Below, piece by piece: positions 33,397 through 45,564 of a stretch of DNA of 64,000 bases (position 1 is its first letter; the number at the start of each line of letters is the position of its first letter). The stretch lies in NCBI GenBank assembly GCA_947650285.1, contig CANTFL010000608.1, positions 310,001 to 374,000 of the forward strand, read 5' to 3'. This stretch comes from Hyaloperonospora brassicae. Taxonomy: Eukaryota > Oomycota > Peronosporomycetes > Peronosporales > Peronosporaceae. The notes under the pieces were generated by a model. That model searched no databases, was not told where the DNA came from, and saw nothing but the letters and a program-made list of their open reading frames with translations. A program made the position numbers and the translations under genes.

Positions 33397-36199
33397 CGAC
33401 GCTGCTTTCCTGCCTCAACAAAGCGCGAAAGACTCGCTGGCCACAAGTTTGTGATTCGAGCGTACCGCTATCCGCGAGGGACTCTCGTGACTTTGCTGTT
33501 ACTTTCAGCTGCTGACTCGCGCTTTTGGTATGCGTCGTTGAAACACTCATCGATTCTTTGGCTATCACTGGTTTGGAACTGCTTTGACTGCTCTACTTTG
33601 CTTTGATCGAACTATGTCATAAGCATAATAGTCAGTCACGTTCTCACGCATTTGGCTCGTTCGTTCTCACGCAAAGGTACAAAGTTGACTCGCAAAACAA
33701 TCTACACGTTACCGATGATTTAAAAAGCTGAAGACAGCATGCTTCAGTGCGCCGTATTGGCTTGTCCTGTGGTGGATACATGGACGGAGGATTCACGTTG
33801 GGCGGTTGTAGCAAAGGACATGATGTATGGTGTAAGCAAGGAGTCGATCATTGCCCAGGCGTCAAGTCGTCATCGCTTAGCATCGTTTCACTAGCCTGCT
33901 CGTATATAAACACAATCGCGGCAAGGAAGGCAGTGACGTTATGCCTGATGTCCATGAGGTCCCGGTCCAAGTGGAAGGCACTGTTGATGCACGCACCCTT
34001 CCAGTTTGTGAGATCTGGCGAATCCGATCTACTCCACCGATGCCATGGGCATTTTTTCATAGGTTACCGCTGAACAAGAGGAAGGTGCTTCAGCAACGCG
34101 TTTCAGCTGCTGTAGTACGCACACGTATCTTGGCACAATTCGCCGAGTATGTCCCTTCTTAGTTAGCGCCCAACACGCAAAGTGCTCTGCTCTTATGCTT
34201 GAACAAAACAGGAAGTGCGAAACGGATCGCGTCAACGCGGCTGGAAAAGGACTGGTGCTTCTCTAGCTATCGGCGTCGCTCACTTCGCAATCGGGACTCG
34301 ATTTATAGATACTGCGTTGGCATGGGCTCATGACGAGGTATGCGTTTATGATCAATGTGCACAGGTGATCACGTCTCCTCTTGACCTGACTTGCCAATCT
34401 CGTGTATAGGATATTGCTCGCAGTGACGCACAGCGTGTGATTGTTGTATACATCCCCGATCGACAATGTACAAGCACCGCAGGCGTAATGAGGCCGCATA
34501 CATAGCACCGAGCAGTGAATCCTGCTACACAGCGAGAATAGGAGATTTACGATAGCTAAAAACGATTGTTGACGTGCCATAGCGCACAGGATAGCGATCC
34601 AACACCTGCTTTGTGATGAGTTAATGATCCGAGTCGATGCATACATGGCAACAAAGTAACTGGCAAGTACCTCATCAGCACGAGTGAAGTCAGCTTAGGC
34701 CACGGGTATCGATATAATCCTATACGATGAACTTTGCGGCAATGATAGCGTTAAGCATCCAACTATTTGAGATTGTCTGCGATGGATTCGGTTTACACGA
34801 CATCCATCTTTCTCAACATATCAAGCCAACGGCTTACAATGCAACATCAAGTGACCCACTTTTATATGCTATGCGAAGGTATTGATGATGTGCAAGAAGT
34901 CGACCGAGGTACAAAGTGTAATTGTGCATCCGCAGTCTGCTGCGACTATAGCCATCCTTTGCTTGAACCGACTAGTTGAGGACGAAATACACGATCAAGA
35001 CGATACCGTGACTGTTTTGTCACACGAGTGCATGCTATTCTGGATGCCATCTGGACGGCAACAAGAATATAGCGCTATACACAGTTGTGTTTACATGTGA
35101 CTGGAACGACAAGCTCTTGCCATAGAGTGGTATCTTTATAGTCAAGGTCACATTACATTCGAGGCTTCTCACGGATACTATGTCATACAATGCAAAGCAG
35201 ATACGTGTGCTTCTTTTCATACATCCACTTCGAAGCCCGCTCTCGTACGTTGAGTGAGAGAGTCAACGGTCGCTCTGACGATATTCCAATCATCATCGAT
35301 GCACTATAAGATATCTCTCCGAGGACGCTTCTAAAGACTGATACAAAAACTCGTGGAGCACTACTGACACGGATTGACATGCAATCGAATAGAGCTCTTC
35401 CGAATTCGGAGTAACGTTTTTGGGCTACGTGTTGGTCGACGTATACAGATTCCCTCACTGGCATTTAGTGATCGTCTCGCATTTCCACTGACGTAGCTGC
35501 CCTACGATGAGACACTCATGTGCTCCTGCGCGTACTTGAACAACGTCGGTCAAGCACATCCGCGTCTCCACAACATTTTGCTTTGTAACATCTGTGGTGC
35601 TGAACAATCGAAGCAAAGCTATTGTTAGTGAGAGAAGATCAGGTAAAGGCTTTGACAGTTGAACTACTATGTTAGTCAACGCAGGCTTGATGATACTTGC
35701 TGTAGCTCCACGCGTGTTCGCATGAGCGAAGTTGCGGCTTTTAGCCGATCAGCATACAATTAATAACGTTACAGTCCATCGACAGCAAACGTGATACTGG
35801 GCTGAACTACTGGGACGGGTTATGCGGGTTGCCATGGTCACATGTCCGTCTTTTCCAGTACTTCCAATTCTGAGTAGACAATAGATTCGGAACACGACTT
35901 CGCACGTGACTGTCAACCGATCACTTGTGACGACGTGTGACATGCTCACACTTACCAAAAATATTTAAAGCATCTTCAGCGATGTACAGTTCAGAAAACG
36001 AATTCATGAGCGGAACAATTCGATCGAAATGTCCAATGACGCCTTATCATTGAATCGAGACTCTTAATGTCCCATTGTGTGTGTTAAGTGCTCAATTGTT
36101 GGCTTTATTTTGTGGTAACGTCTAACCTGCCCATTCCTGTTGCATGGCGTCGTGGTATGGGCGCAGAGCCAAGATGTTGGACGGTAGGTATGCTGCCGA
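33397..36199. other. gene-poor stretch
   Basis: Several 60-110-codon frames on both strands (for example 33747-34073 plus, 34263-34646 minus) but none with a motif or consistent exon partner. Confidence 0.35.
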
Positions 36200-36790
36200 T
36201 CTATTTTCTCTAGACCCAAGATGCAGCGTCGCTAGGTACAACAAATGCGCAGACATAGACCCTTGTCCAGAGGCCTTGTTGGACAGCACGACGATTGGCA
36301 AGATGATGCACGAGTGACCATATCAAGGTGTTTGATGGATGCTCCCACGCCGGCCTTCCACACTTGTGACACATCTGCCTAAACTCCCATGGGTTTAACA
36401 CATCGGCGAAAGGATTCATTGATATTCGGGCATCTCCACTTCTTTCACTTTTTGGTCGCGGTGCCCCAGTGCGCGTCGGACTGAACGTATCGATACACGT
36501 GTTCGTATGGATGTCTCAAACTTTGCTTCTAGGATGAATTCCTCGAAACAGGAATAAATCGGGCATGTAATTGCATCGATATGTATTTCTTTATGCATAT
36601 CGGCGGAGCCAAAGTGTCGTGTCCAAAGACCAAGATACGCTGCATTTATGCAAGTTACGCGATTGTGGTCATCGAGTCGACCGGTTGTTGCAGCAGAGGC
36701 AGTTTGTGCTATTAGTTGGACCGTTTCGTCTATAGATGGCGCTACCCGCTGATGAGTTTGCGACCTTGGCCCTGGTCCGAGTAGTTGCAC
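36200..36790 (-). pseudogene. unknown gene remnant with a CxxC segment
   Basis: Two adjacent minus frames read as one protein: 36790-36416 (SIDETVQLIAQTASAATTG, then RVTCINAAYLGLWTRHFG) and 36419-36210 (NPWEFRQMCHKCGRPAWEH, then a hydrophobic segment). They overlap with a frame change at 36416-36419. Family not recognised; probably a decayed host gene. Confidence 0.3.
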
Positions 36791-36799
36791 AAATTAGCT

Positions 36800-39167
36800 T
36801 TCGCCACACTCCGCGATATGATAGTGGGCAACGAAGTTGACACACGGAAGTGAAGGTGATATGGTCACGTGAGTACATGATGGTGGATCACACGGCGAAG
36901 CAACGATATCCAACGAATTTGAAAAGTAGACAATGGTGCGCAGATCACAAGCAGCAATAAAGCGATCTTTGGTGATGAGACGCTAATCTATTGCGCTTGT
37001 CATGACGGCACGATGCATCTGGATTGTAATTACCGTATATATGGACACCACTTGTCCGTGGACGACCATAGCAAAGTGACGGAGGTTCATTGAGGTCTGA
37101 CACGAAGTATCGGTGGTGCTGCTTGATGTGAATAGTACGATGTGCTACACGAGCATAAAAGCTTTTGCATCAATCATTGTCGTAGATACCGCTCACATCA
37201 GCATATTGGAGGTTTAAACAGGTTTGGCAAACCGACGGATAAGCAATAGATCAGTCGGCTGCTCTTATGTGTAATGTAGACTGACAGATAATCATGAAGA
37301 AAGTCCTACTTGGCGCTGCAGAAGAGAGTATGTTTTCGATCGCGCAGTTCTGCTTCCATCCTTTTTTCATGGGGTTTGAGCAACGCTTTTGCATGTCTAG
37401 ACCGTACCAACCTTTCTCTTCGTTTCAAACTGAATTCAATGTTTAGGCCGAGAGTGCACATCGACGCGTCAAGTCTTCGCTTCTAGCTACACTAAAACGT
37501 TTGAATATCTGTCAGGCAGCAGTAGCCATCCGGGAAGTGTGTAACAAAAGACCCCAATTTTACAGCTCCTACTCACTGGGCCCACGTCATTCAAATCCTT
37601 TAATGGGTGTGAAAAATCGCCTTTATGAAAAGGACCGACTCATGCACCGAGGTGGATATAATATAACGACACACAGGTTCGGCATTGTCATCGCTTGTTT
37701 CTGCATAAACGTTTTGGTGGCTGACCAACGAACATAAACGCATTAGTCGTTTGGGAGAAGCGCGGTGTAGTGTTAGATATTTTCTTCGATACGTCCGATT
37801 ACAATACAGGTAGGTCTTAGCCAGCTTGCAAAATTATTGCATTTTGTCTTGGGGACGGACACTTGGCTGGATGACTAACTCGTTTGCTAAAGTTTGTATT
37901 GGATCGTAAGTCGATCCCGACTGCTATGACAAAGGGGCTAAAATGTGATGGATCGTCGACGACGGTGGGTAGCGTTCCAACGAGAGCTGTAATGCGCTTT
38001 CAAACTCTTGCGTACTATTTGGCTGCTTGCTTGTGCGAGTTCGTTGCAAGAATGAGTAATACTGATCGGTGACACGTACTGAGGAGAAATGGTCGACGTG
38101 GGTAGAGCAAATGCGAATTGGGCATCGTCGCGGCCTAACAGGAGTCCAACGACAAGCTAGATAGTCACAGGTGAGCCTAGGGAAGACGAGCTCGCACAGG
38201 ACCGTCGCAAGATCTAGTCCGCAAGTTGTAAAGGCCACGGAATGCACCAGAGAAATCCCAAAAAGGTAGACTAGAGTTAGTGGTGCACATATCTTTGACG
38301 GAGTGGACGATATGCTACGTGACGTCATCACCGATCGCGGAATCGAAAAGAAAGATCACGAGGGCATCATAGCAGTGCGCACATCTTCATCCGTAATCAG
38401 CCACCCGCTATTTGTGACGAGCATTCATGAAGACCCGAGCCTAGTGTAAAGTTCGCAGAACGAATGACGAAAAGACCTTGCATTCGGACGCGTGCCAGAC
38501 GTGTTTCGACTCGCCACCGCGGGTCTCCTCAGCGGCTTACCGATCACGATGTGAGCTACCACAGTTCTGCAGCCCCTGCCGAAGCCACACGTTTACCGAT
38601 GCAAAGAGACTTTGAGAACCACCTTACCCATAGACCAAACCAGCACTACTAAGCAGACTTCACTGGCGTGCACTCAGTACCCGGCTACATCCTGAGATGT
38701 CAACTTCCAACACAGTGGCACATTCAGCAACACGACGTAGAAACAATTGTCAACTCCGACAACAACACTGGGCATCATTCTTGGCTTCAGACGCTGACGA
38801 TGAACACGTTGGGAGGGTCTTGGTAATGCTTTCTATCTCATGGCGACTGCTCTGTACTACAGAGCCCACTCGATAGGAATCTTCACGCTCTCAGCGTTGC
38901 ATCGAGATCGGGTTTGTGAGCAGGTAGCACGTTGACAAGACTGAGCCCGTTTTTTTCACACCACAGTTCACTTCATTTATCATGCTACGTCGATGTACTC
39001 GATCGCAGATTTTTTAGTCCTTCCCGCATTCACACTCTTCCACACGTGACGACTTGTGAGTAGACTTTGTATAGTACAGGCCTGAATACTCTTGTGAGGT
39101 TTGTTGATCATCGTTTGCCACGAAGGAATTATAATAAATTTTGATGGACGTGGTTTGCAATAAGAGC
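36800..39167. other. gene-poor stretch left of the gypsy element
   Basis: No recognised gene. The 135-codon minus frame 38331-37924 has no known motif. Confidence 0.35.
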
Positions 39168-39172
39168 TAGAG
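39168..39172 (+). other. left target-site duplication of gypsy copy A
   Basis: tagag directly before the left LTR; identical to 47157-47161 directly after the right LTR. A 5-bp duplication is usual for Ty3/gypsy integrases. Confidence 0.85.
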
Positions 39173-39564
39173 TGTAACGGGGCACACCCTTGCGTGAACT
39201 TAACGCAAGGGCTTGGGTGCCCCGACAGACGTACACGCGGCGAACGAGGAAGCGTAGGATAAGGAAAAAGTAAAACTGTTCTATTAATATAATTAAGTCT
39301 TTTAACTACTGTCTCTCTGTTTGACTTAACTTAATTATGCTAATATAACTGAGTGTATGGTGACGTCTCGTCACCATTCATTGCGCGCGTCTTGCGGCGA
39401 TTAGTGGGTTGATATCATCAAGATATCAATCAATGAACAGACTCTTTGGTCGACCCTTCAATATCACCACTTTGGTGATCTTGTTTAAAGAATATTCAAC
39501 TTCATATTCTTTATTGTCACTTTCCTTAAAGTGACAATTCCATGTAATGGGCTACCCCGTTAAA
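39173..39564 (-). repeat. 3' LTR of copy A (left in the window)
   Basis: 392 bp, starts tgtaacgggg in plus orientation; the inner end reads ccccgttaaa where the other LTR has ccccgttaca. It is rich in hairpins, for example 39357-39377 (9-bp arms, loop tct), 39409-39429 (8-bp arms) and 39516-39535 (8-bp arms, loop cctt). Confidence 0.92.
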
Positions 39565-39580
39565 TCACCCCCCCTTTACT
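39565..39580 (-). other. polypurine tract of copy A
   Basis: On the minus strand the bases next to the LTR read agtaaagggggggtga, the plus-strand primer position. This fixes the element's orientation as minus. Confidence 0.75.
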
Positions 39581-39696
39581 GATAGTCACCGTGTGACTAT
39601 CGAAAATTATGGCGGCCACCCGTTGGTCACCATTGGGACAGGGAGCACTTGTTGGGTCCGTTCCGTTCACTTTCCGCTCGACCTCGCATAGTAAAC

Positions 39697-41298
39697 ATGT
39701 CTATGCGGGGTGACTCAAGGCACACAGAGTCTGTGCCTGTGCCAGCTTCTGCGGCAGATGATTCGTCGTCTGCTGCTCGTTCTTCGCCTGCAGCAACAGG
39801 TGCTGCAGGTGCACGCGGTACAGCACCGCGTGCGCATGATGACCCCGACATTGAGGTCATCTACACTGGCGAGTCAGACGTGTCTGACTCGGGCAATGCT
39901 GCAGAGGCGTCTCGATCACCGGCGACGCCTCAGTGTTCGCCAAGACCACTGCCGAACGAATGGACTCGTGAGTTGCAACACAGTCTGTTCGGCAGTGATG
40001 ACGAATCTGGTGATGAGTATGTTTGCTCATCACCGCAATCAGCTCGTGCTCCTTCGCACGAGCGACTTGACGATGGTGCAACCCATCGTCATACTGACAA
40101 CCGTGGTACCAACGAAGGTACCACCGTGAAGCTTGATGAGCTGAAGCCGTGGCGTTTGCCTGAACGGCTCATCAATGGCTTGTCTCACGAGACAAGCCAA
40201 CACCATCGAATACCCTTATTTGATGCGACTGAGCTTCACGGCTTAAATCCCAGCGCGAGCAACTTTAGCGCTGAGGAAGACTTTTATCTCGATGTCTTCC
40301 TTAGACATCTATGGTACAACAGCATCCAAAAGCGTGACAAAGCCTCGCTTTTGGCTGCGTGGAACGCGTTCGTCCAAAACGTAAATAATTTTGGACGAGA
40401 AGGGTGGCTCAAGAAACTTGAGGCGACACGCCTCAGGTTCGAAAAGCGAACGCCAACCGGTGCCAGGTACCGGTTGCACTGTTTGTCGAGTGAGGCAGGC
40501 ATTCCTTGCCTCACATGGGGAGACCCTTGTGCGAGTTGTGTTGGCAACTCGCAGCGTGCACATAGGGACGTGTATTCCCTAAATTCGCCCTGGGGAAGGG
40601 CACACATCTCGGAGGAGATGCGCGACGCGATTGCAAACTTGCAATCCGTCTACAAGCGCCTAGGGCGCGTGTTTACCGATGGGCCACAGGACTCATCGGA
40701 TGGGTCTCGTCATACTGGCGGACGAGACCTTCAACATCCATCAACAGCTGAGAGCGGGGCTCCCAGCTGTTCCAAGAGGGTAGATACCCCCGCCACTGGA
40801 CGAGGTAGCTCGTCCTTGATCCTGAATCGTCACGTTGATTCAAGATACGCTCCACTAGGAAGCGTTGGTCACCGTGCGCATCCACCAAAGAATGTGGTGG
40901 AGGAGGAAAGACCTCCTCCAGAGCCCCAGGCCCACCATATAGACCCTTACGAGATGGATCGCGCAATCGATGAATTGCGCGATGACTTGAAGCACGAGCG
41001 CGACCGGCGCTACGCTTTGACTGATACCGTGCGGAAGAACCGCAAGGATCACGAGGCTGATAGGGCGAGGGATCGCGCCGATTATGCCACGGCGCAGCTT
41101 CAGGTCGAGCGGGATGTCCGCTCCCTATTCGGCGAGCTGGCGACAGCTCGCGGGGAGATATCTCGGTTAAGTTCCGAGGTATCATATCTGCGCGACCAGA
41201 CGGATCGTCTGGAGCGCGAACGCAAGAACTTGATGGATGTTCTTGAACGTGGGGGCTATCTTCATCGGAAGAAGGCTCGTACTGACAGTACGGCCTGA
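39697..41298 (+). CDS. antisense ORF (aORF) of the gypsy element, unknown protein with coiled coil
   Basis: 533 codons from ATG 39697 to the stop at 41298, on the strand opposite to gag-pol. It starts 133 bp inside the 3' LTR, and its last 626 bp overlap, antisense, the 3' end of pol. The N terminus is Ser/Ala-rich and acidic. The middle block (about 140-310) is dense and conserved-looking: WRLPERLINGL, FYLDVFLRHLWYNSIQKRD, AWNAFVQNVNN, and CLTWGDPCASC with three Cys near 271-281. Residues 420-520 form a coiled coil (ELRDDLKHERDRRY; SYLRDQTDRLERERKN) and end KKARTD, a possible nuclear signal. No known domain recognised. It may be a capsid- or DNA-binding-like accessory protein, or a captured gene. 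It is intact while pol is not. Confidence 0.65.
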   Translation: MSMRGDSRHTESVPVPASAADDSSSAARSSPAATGAAGARGTAPRAHDDPDIEVIYTGESDVSDSGNAAEASRSPATPQCSPRPLPNEWTRELQHSLFGSDDESGDEYVCSSPQSARAPSHERLDDGATHRHTDNRGTNEGTTVKLDELKPWRLPERLINGLSHETSQHHRIPLFDATELHGLNPSASNFSAEEDFYLDVFLRHLWYNSIQKRDKASLLAAWNAFVQNVNNFGREGWLKKLEATRLRFEKRTPTGARYRLHCLSSEAGIPCLTWGDPCASCVGNSQRAHRDVYSLNSPWGRAHISEEMRDAIANLQSVYKRLGRVFTDGPQDSSDGSRHTGGRDLQHPSTAESGAPSCSKRVDTPATGRGSSSLILNRHVDSRYAPLGSVGHRAHPPKNVVEEERPPPEPQAHHIDPYEMDRAIDELRDDLKHERDRRYALTDTVRKNRKDHEADRARDRADYATAQLQVERDVRSLFGELATARGEISRLSSEVSYLRDQTDRLERERKNLMDVLERGGYLHRKKARTDSTA

Positions 41299-41914
41299 GC
41301 CTACCCACGTAAAACGTAGGATGCGTGCGCATCTTACGTGGCAATTCGAGTGTGTATGCATTGCCCTTGCGATGCAACACTCGAAATGGCCCAATGTACT
41401 TCGGCAGTAGTTTACTGCTGCCGACACTAGTGACTGCATGTCCAGGTAAGTTTACCGTAGACAGTAGTACTAGGTCGTTAACCTTAAATGAAAGAACATT
41501 TGCTCTTCCATTCTTGTCTGCGTTACGTTTCTGGCGGTCCACCGCACTTGCGATGGAGTCCTGAACGAAACGGAATACCGCCTCTCGAGTCAGCAGAAAG
41601 TTCTTTGCTGACTCTTTGTTTTGTCTTTCAGTGCGCTTCGTGCGCACTGCTAAGAGATATTTCTCTTCTTCAGCGAGGTTCTCTTCTTCCTCGCTGGAAT
41701 AATCGTTGACGATGCTTAATATACCAGCATCGTCATCCTCATCATCCGAGTCAATAATAGCGTCGTCGGTATTATTAAGATGATCTTCTTCATCGATGTC
41801 GACCTGATCGACATCGTCATCATACGTGACGACGTTAGCGTCGACACGTGATGAGCAAGAGCCAAAACGGTTTTTGCTCGAGCGAGTCCCTCCCCCCTTA
41901 TCCAAGAGTCGCAC
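40673..41914 (-). pseudogene. integrase C terminus and chromodomain of copy A
   Basis: The minus frame contains the integrase C-terminal GPY/F-like module (LPKYIGPFRVLHRKGNAY, then LELPRKMRTHPTFYVGRLRPY) and, near the end, a chromodomain: FLVERILNQRDD, YLVQWRGYLPSWNSWEP, LVRQYDE. Chromodomains on Ty3/gypsy integrases guide insertion to histone-marked chromatin. This part is open to the stop at 40673 but joins the upstream integrase only through a frame change near 41720-41910. Confidence 0.85.
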
Positions 41915-42776
41915 TCTAGACGGGTGGGCACACGTGGATGGCGTAGGCCATTCACGTAAAATGGCGTGTGCTGTGTGGAAGCATGCACCGAATTATTGAT
42001 TGCGAATTCCACCATGGGTAGGAATTCGCTCCAACTCGGAAACGAGTGGACATATCCTCGAAGGATTTCTTCGAGGACACGGTTCGCACGTTCCGTCTGA
42101 CCATCTGTTTCGGTATGGTCAGAAGTAGACATGTTCAATCGTGTTACGAGTGAACGGAACACGGTTTGCCGAAATTCCGCCGTGAACCGAGGGTCACGGT
42201 CGGATACGAGTTCACGGGGTAACCCGTGGAGTCTAAAGACCGTGTGTAGAAAGAGACGATCACAACCTTGAGCCTTGATCGACTTAGGGACTGCAGCAAG
42301 ATGCACCATATTGCTGAATTGGTCAACAAACACAAGAATACCATTATTCTTGTGAGCGTCTTCGGGAAAACCGAAGACGAAGTCCATTGAAATGGACTGC
42401 CAGCACTCTGTCGGAACAGGCAGAGGCTGCAATGGCGCACGGGATGAAGGAGTAGGCTTCACCCGTTGACAAAACTCGCAAGCACGTATGTACTTGCGGA
42501 CAAACTGATACTGGCGTGGCCAGTAAAAGTCACGACTTACCGTGAGGTAAGTCTTTTCTCTACCACGATGCCCGCCTGTTGGGCATCGTGACACTCATAC
42601 ATGATGCGTAAACGCAAATCATGATGAGCGGGTACGACGACACGAGGCGTGTCGTCGGCAACAGCTGTATAGTACAGCAATCCGTTGCGTGTACTATTCC
42701 GATCCGATGAGGATCGGTACAAAGCTGGTAAATCCCTCATGGATTTACTGGATGGATTCACCAGATGATCCATCAA
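41716..42776 (-). pseudogene. integrase of copy A, broken
   Basis: 42776-42537 and 42594-41716 overlap in different frames. Together they show the H2C2 zinc region (end: RACEFCQRV) and the catalytic core with Asp in SISMDFVFGFP, Asp in VSDRDPRF and Glu in ETDGQTERANRVLEE, the D,D-35-E triad. A frameshift lies between the zinc region halves (about 42540-42590), and an in-frame TAG at 42789 separates it from RNase H. Confidence 0.85.
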
Positions 42777-42788
42777 TCGCAGAAGATC

Positions 42789-43271
42789 CTAATCTTCCGC
42801 GTATGCCTTTCGTACGTCGTCAAGTAAACTTGACGACGGGACACTGACTGACAGTGTCGCAACAGTGGGCTTATCCTCACTGTTGATTTGTGCGTCCGGC
42901 TCGAAATCGAGCCGGCGCGAAAGCGCATCAGCGACGACATTGAGTAGTCCTGGTTTATACTCCACGGAGAAGTTATACTCCGCGAAGAAAGACAGCCACC
43001 TCGCCATCTTTTGCGAGAGGTGTGGGCTGTTTACGGCCGTGCGTAATGACGCATGGTCCGTATAGACAACAAACGGTCTATCTCCCAAGAGATAGACGCG
43101 AAACTTAGCCAGTGCGTACTTCATGGCAAGGAGTTCCTTGTCATGCACTGGGTAATTACGGTCAGCTGCTTGCAGATGACGATACTGATAACAGTTGACG
43201 CGCTCCGCGCCATCTGCATCGAACTGCATTAACGCACAGCCGATTTCAAAATCGCTGGCGTCACAGACCAC
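42789..43271 (-). pseudogene. RNase H domain of copy A
   Basis: Reads VCDASDFEIGCALMQFD, then NYPVHDKELLAMKYALAKFR, YTDHASLRTAV and NVVADALSRR. These are the DAS, DKELLA, TDH and ADALSR motifs of the gypsy RNase H. It ends in a TAG where the frame would otherwise continue into the integrase linker. Confidence 0.85.
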
Positions 43272-44617
43272 ATGAAATGGTCTGTCCTGATTGCAATCGC
43301 CAAAATCGGCGATTGCATCAAGCTTTGCTTGATACCCTCAAAGGAACGCTGGCACTCAGCGTTCCATGACCACTTGACATTTTTCTTGAGCAAGCAAGAA
43401 ATATGAACAGTCATCTCGGCGTAGTTGCGCGAGTACTTGTGCAAGTACGCCGCTAGACCAAGTAACTTCCTTAGTCCCTTGACATCGACTGGCACTGTCC
43501 AGTCGGTAATATGCTTGATCTTTTCGGGACCAGGGCGTACGCCGTGTTTACCCACGATGCACCCAAGAAGTGGTATTCCGCTAGCCGCGAATATACACTT
43601 CTTGAGGTTGGCGTACAACTTATGCTTGCGCATAAGTTAAAGAACCTGACGAACGTGAGTTCTGTGAACTTCAACGTCCGTCTTTCCGTCCATAGCCCGG
43701 CTATGGACGAACACATCGTCGAAGTAACTCGGTGCGAAGTCTCGCACCGGTCTCAACAGATTTGTAACACATCTGTTGAATGTAGCAGGGGCATTGCTCA
43801 GCCCCTGTGGCATCACTAGCCACTCCCATAACATCCCGCTGGGGGTGCTCACTGCCGTGTACGGGATGCCCCGTTCACGTATGAGGATCTGATAGAATCC
43901 ATCCATCAGATCCATGGACGAAAAGATGGTACTCTTTGACATACCATCTATGATTACGTCCTTCCTCGGTATCGGCGTCTGAGACGGTACCGTTGCAGCG
44001 TTCAACTTGTTGAATACGTGCGCTATCCGCCACCCTCCTGTGGCCTTTCGCACACAGAAGGTCGGAGAGCTGTGAGGGGATGTTGATTCCCTCACATGGC
44101 CCGCTGCTAAGCGATCGGCAAAGAACTTGTCGATCGCTATCACTTGTTCACGAGGCAGTGGCCACTGCTTCATGACACAGTATTTCGAGCCCGGTTTGAG
44201 CTCGATCTCGTGTCGAGTGCCTTTGTCCTTAGGCAACTCGCAAGGTACGGATTCAGGGAACACATCCCTGAATTCGATCAAATCCTTATACAAAGGATTT
44301 GCCTGAAGTGACTCCCAGGATTGGGACGCGTATCGCTCAATCCGAGTCTTCTCATCAAGGACACTTTCGTCCATCGATGAGCTGCTGAGAACCCGTTCGT
44401 TCTCAGCAAATACTGTTGCCGACCGAAAATCGGGCACATACTCATCCTCTGTGACGAGTATGCAGATCTGCTTGACTTTGCCACTACGCAGATCACGCAA
44501 GAACCGTTTCAGTTCTAGCGTTGGCAACTGAGTTATCTCCGAAGTTAACTTCGGAGGCACAATCAGATCAAGCGTATAAGCGCCTACGCTTGATCCGTCA
44601 TTAACCAAGACGTTCAA
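43229..44617 (-). pseudogene. reverse transcriptase of copy A, broken
   Basis: 44617-43637 covers fingers and palm: HSSPTFCVRKATGGWR, FSSMDLMDGFYQI (first catalytic Asp), WLVMPQGLSNAPATF and SYFDDVFVHS with the YxDD pair. The usual KLN motif is preceded by HVF. 43633-43229 continues in another frame with YANLKKCIF, LGCIVGKHGVRPGPEKI and the thumb/connection, so there is a frameshift at about 43635 and another near 43250. Confidence 0.88.
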
Positions 44618-44641
44618 CGTCTCGGTTACTTCCTGGGAACT

Positions 44642-45079
44642 TCATTCCACAGGTTGTTGAAGGCCTAATCCTTCAGCAAGTGACTCTTGAGGAATTCCTT
44701 CCTCAAGTACGTGGGGACTTATTCCCTCGACGTCTTCCGACTGTGGTTGTGCAACCCCAGTCAGGCATCGGTCCTCTACGGTCAACTCTCCAGTCGAACT
44801 AGGCTTTACATGTTTCCCTTTGGAGTCAAAAGGTTTCTTACTTCTAAGATGCTGCCCGCTAGGCATGCATCCATGTCCCGGTCCACTCGACTTATTCGAG
44901 TGGTGGACCTTCGGCGCAGCCTGTACTTCTGTACAGCCGCCGGGAGCTTGCTCCACAGTGTAGTGATCAACTACACTGTGATCTTGTGCAGTCGTGCTAA
45001 CGACCGTACCGCAAGTGAGGCCATCGCACTCACTCGCAGAACTACCACACGCTTGTGGGCGCTCCAAGATGTTCATCAA
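44642..45079 (-). pseudogene. linker frame between protease and reverse transcriptase
   Basis: 145 codons without a recognised fold, Gln/Glu/Ser-rich. A stop at 45092 and another at 44642 isolate it from the protease and the reverse transcriptase, both probably later damage. Confidence 0.5.
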
Positions 45080-45091
45080 ATGGCCATCTGA

Positions 45092-45564
45092 TCAACAAGT
45101 GGCAGGCATCTTCACGGATCGATGCTGCAAGCTCACTCTTGGCTCGTATCTTCTGAGCCAAGGTAATCCCAGGATGACATCAAATTTGTCATCCAGATCT
45201 AGTACGATGAAGTCATCATCGTACTGTTCGCCCTCTAACGTGTAGTGGATTCCGACTACACGTTTATTAACGGTAATCGATGCGCCTGTTGCAAGGCGCA
45301 CCGTTATCCTCGTGAGGGGAATATCGCGCTCAACGAACTTGAGCCTACAACCCTCTAGTAACTGGCGACGAACAAAGTTGTTTGACGCCCCACAGCCTAC
45401 TAGGGCACGAAGTGACAGATCATTTGTCGCTTCCAACTTCATGGTGATGAACGAAACGTCATCATCAGGTGCAGAGACACACAATGATTGTGTATCTGGA
45501 GCAACTTTCGTCAAGAGATTTGAAAATTCTCTTGAGGTTGCTGGATCAGTAGGGCGCTCCGCCC
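45092..45564 (-). pseudogene. aspartic protease of copy A with the catalytic Asp replaced
   Basis: Reads LSLRALVGCGASNNFVRR, VRLATGASITVNKRVVG and FDVILGLPWLRRYEP. The order is that of retropepsin, but the D-S/T-G-A catalytic aspartate is Gly (GCGAS); the related copy C has DCGAS. Its frame is -1 relative to gag and overlaps the gag stop by about 20 bp. A TGA closes it at 45092. Confidence 0.8.

Noticed and set aside
32466..33446. 326-codon Arg/Ser/Pro-rich minus frame
   Set aside because: Antisense of the RS-rich RBBP6 tail; composition mirrors it.
39168..39172. Longer target duplication around the gypsy element
   Set aside because: Only tagag matches on both sides; adjacent bases differ.
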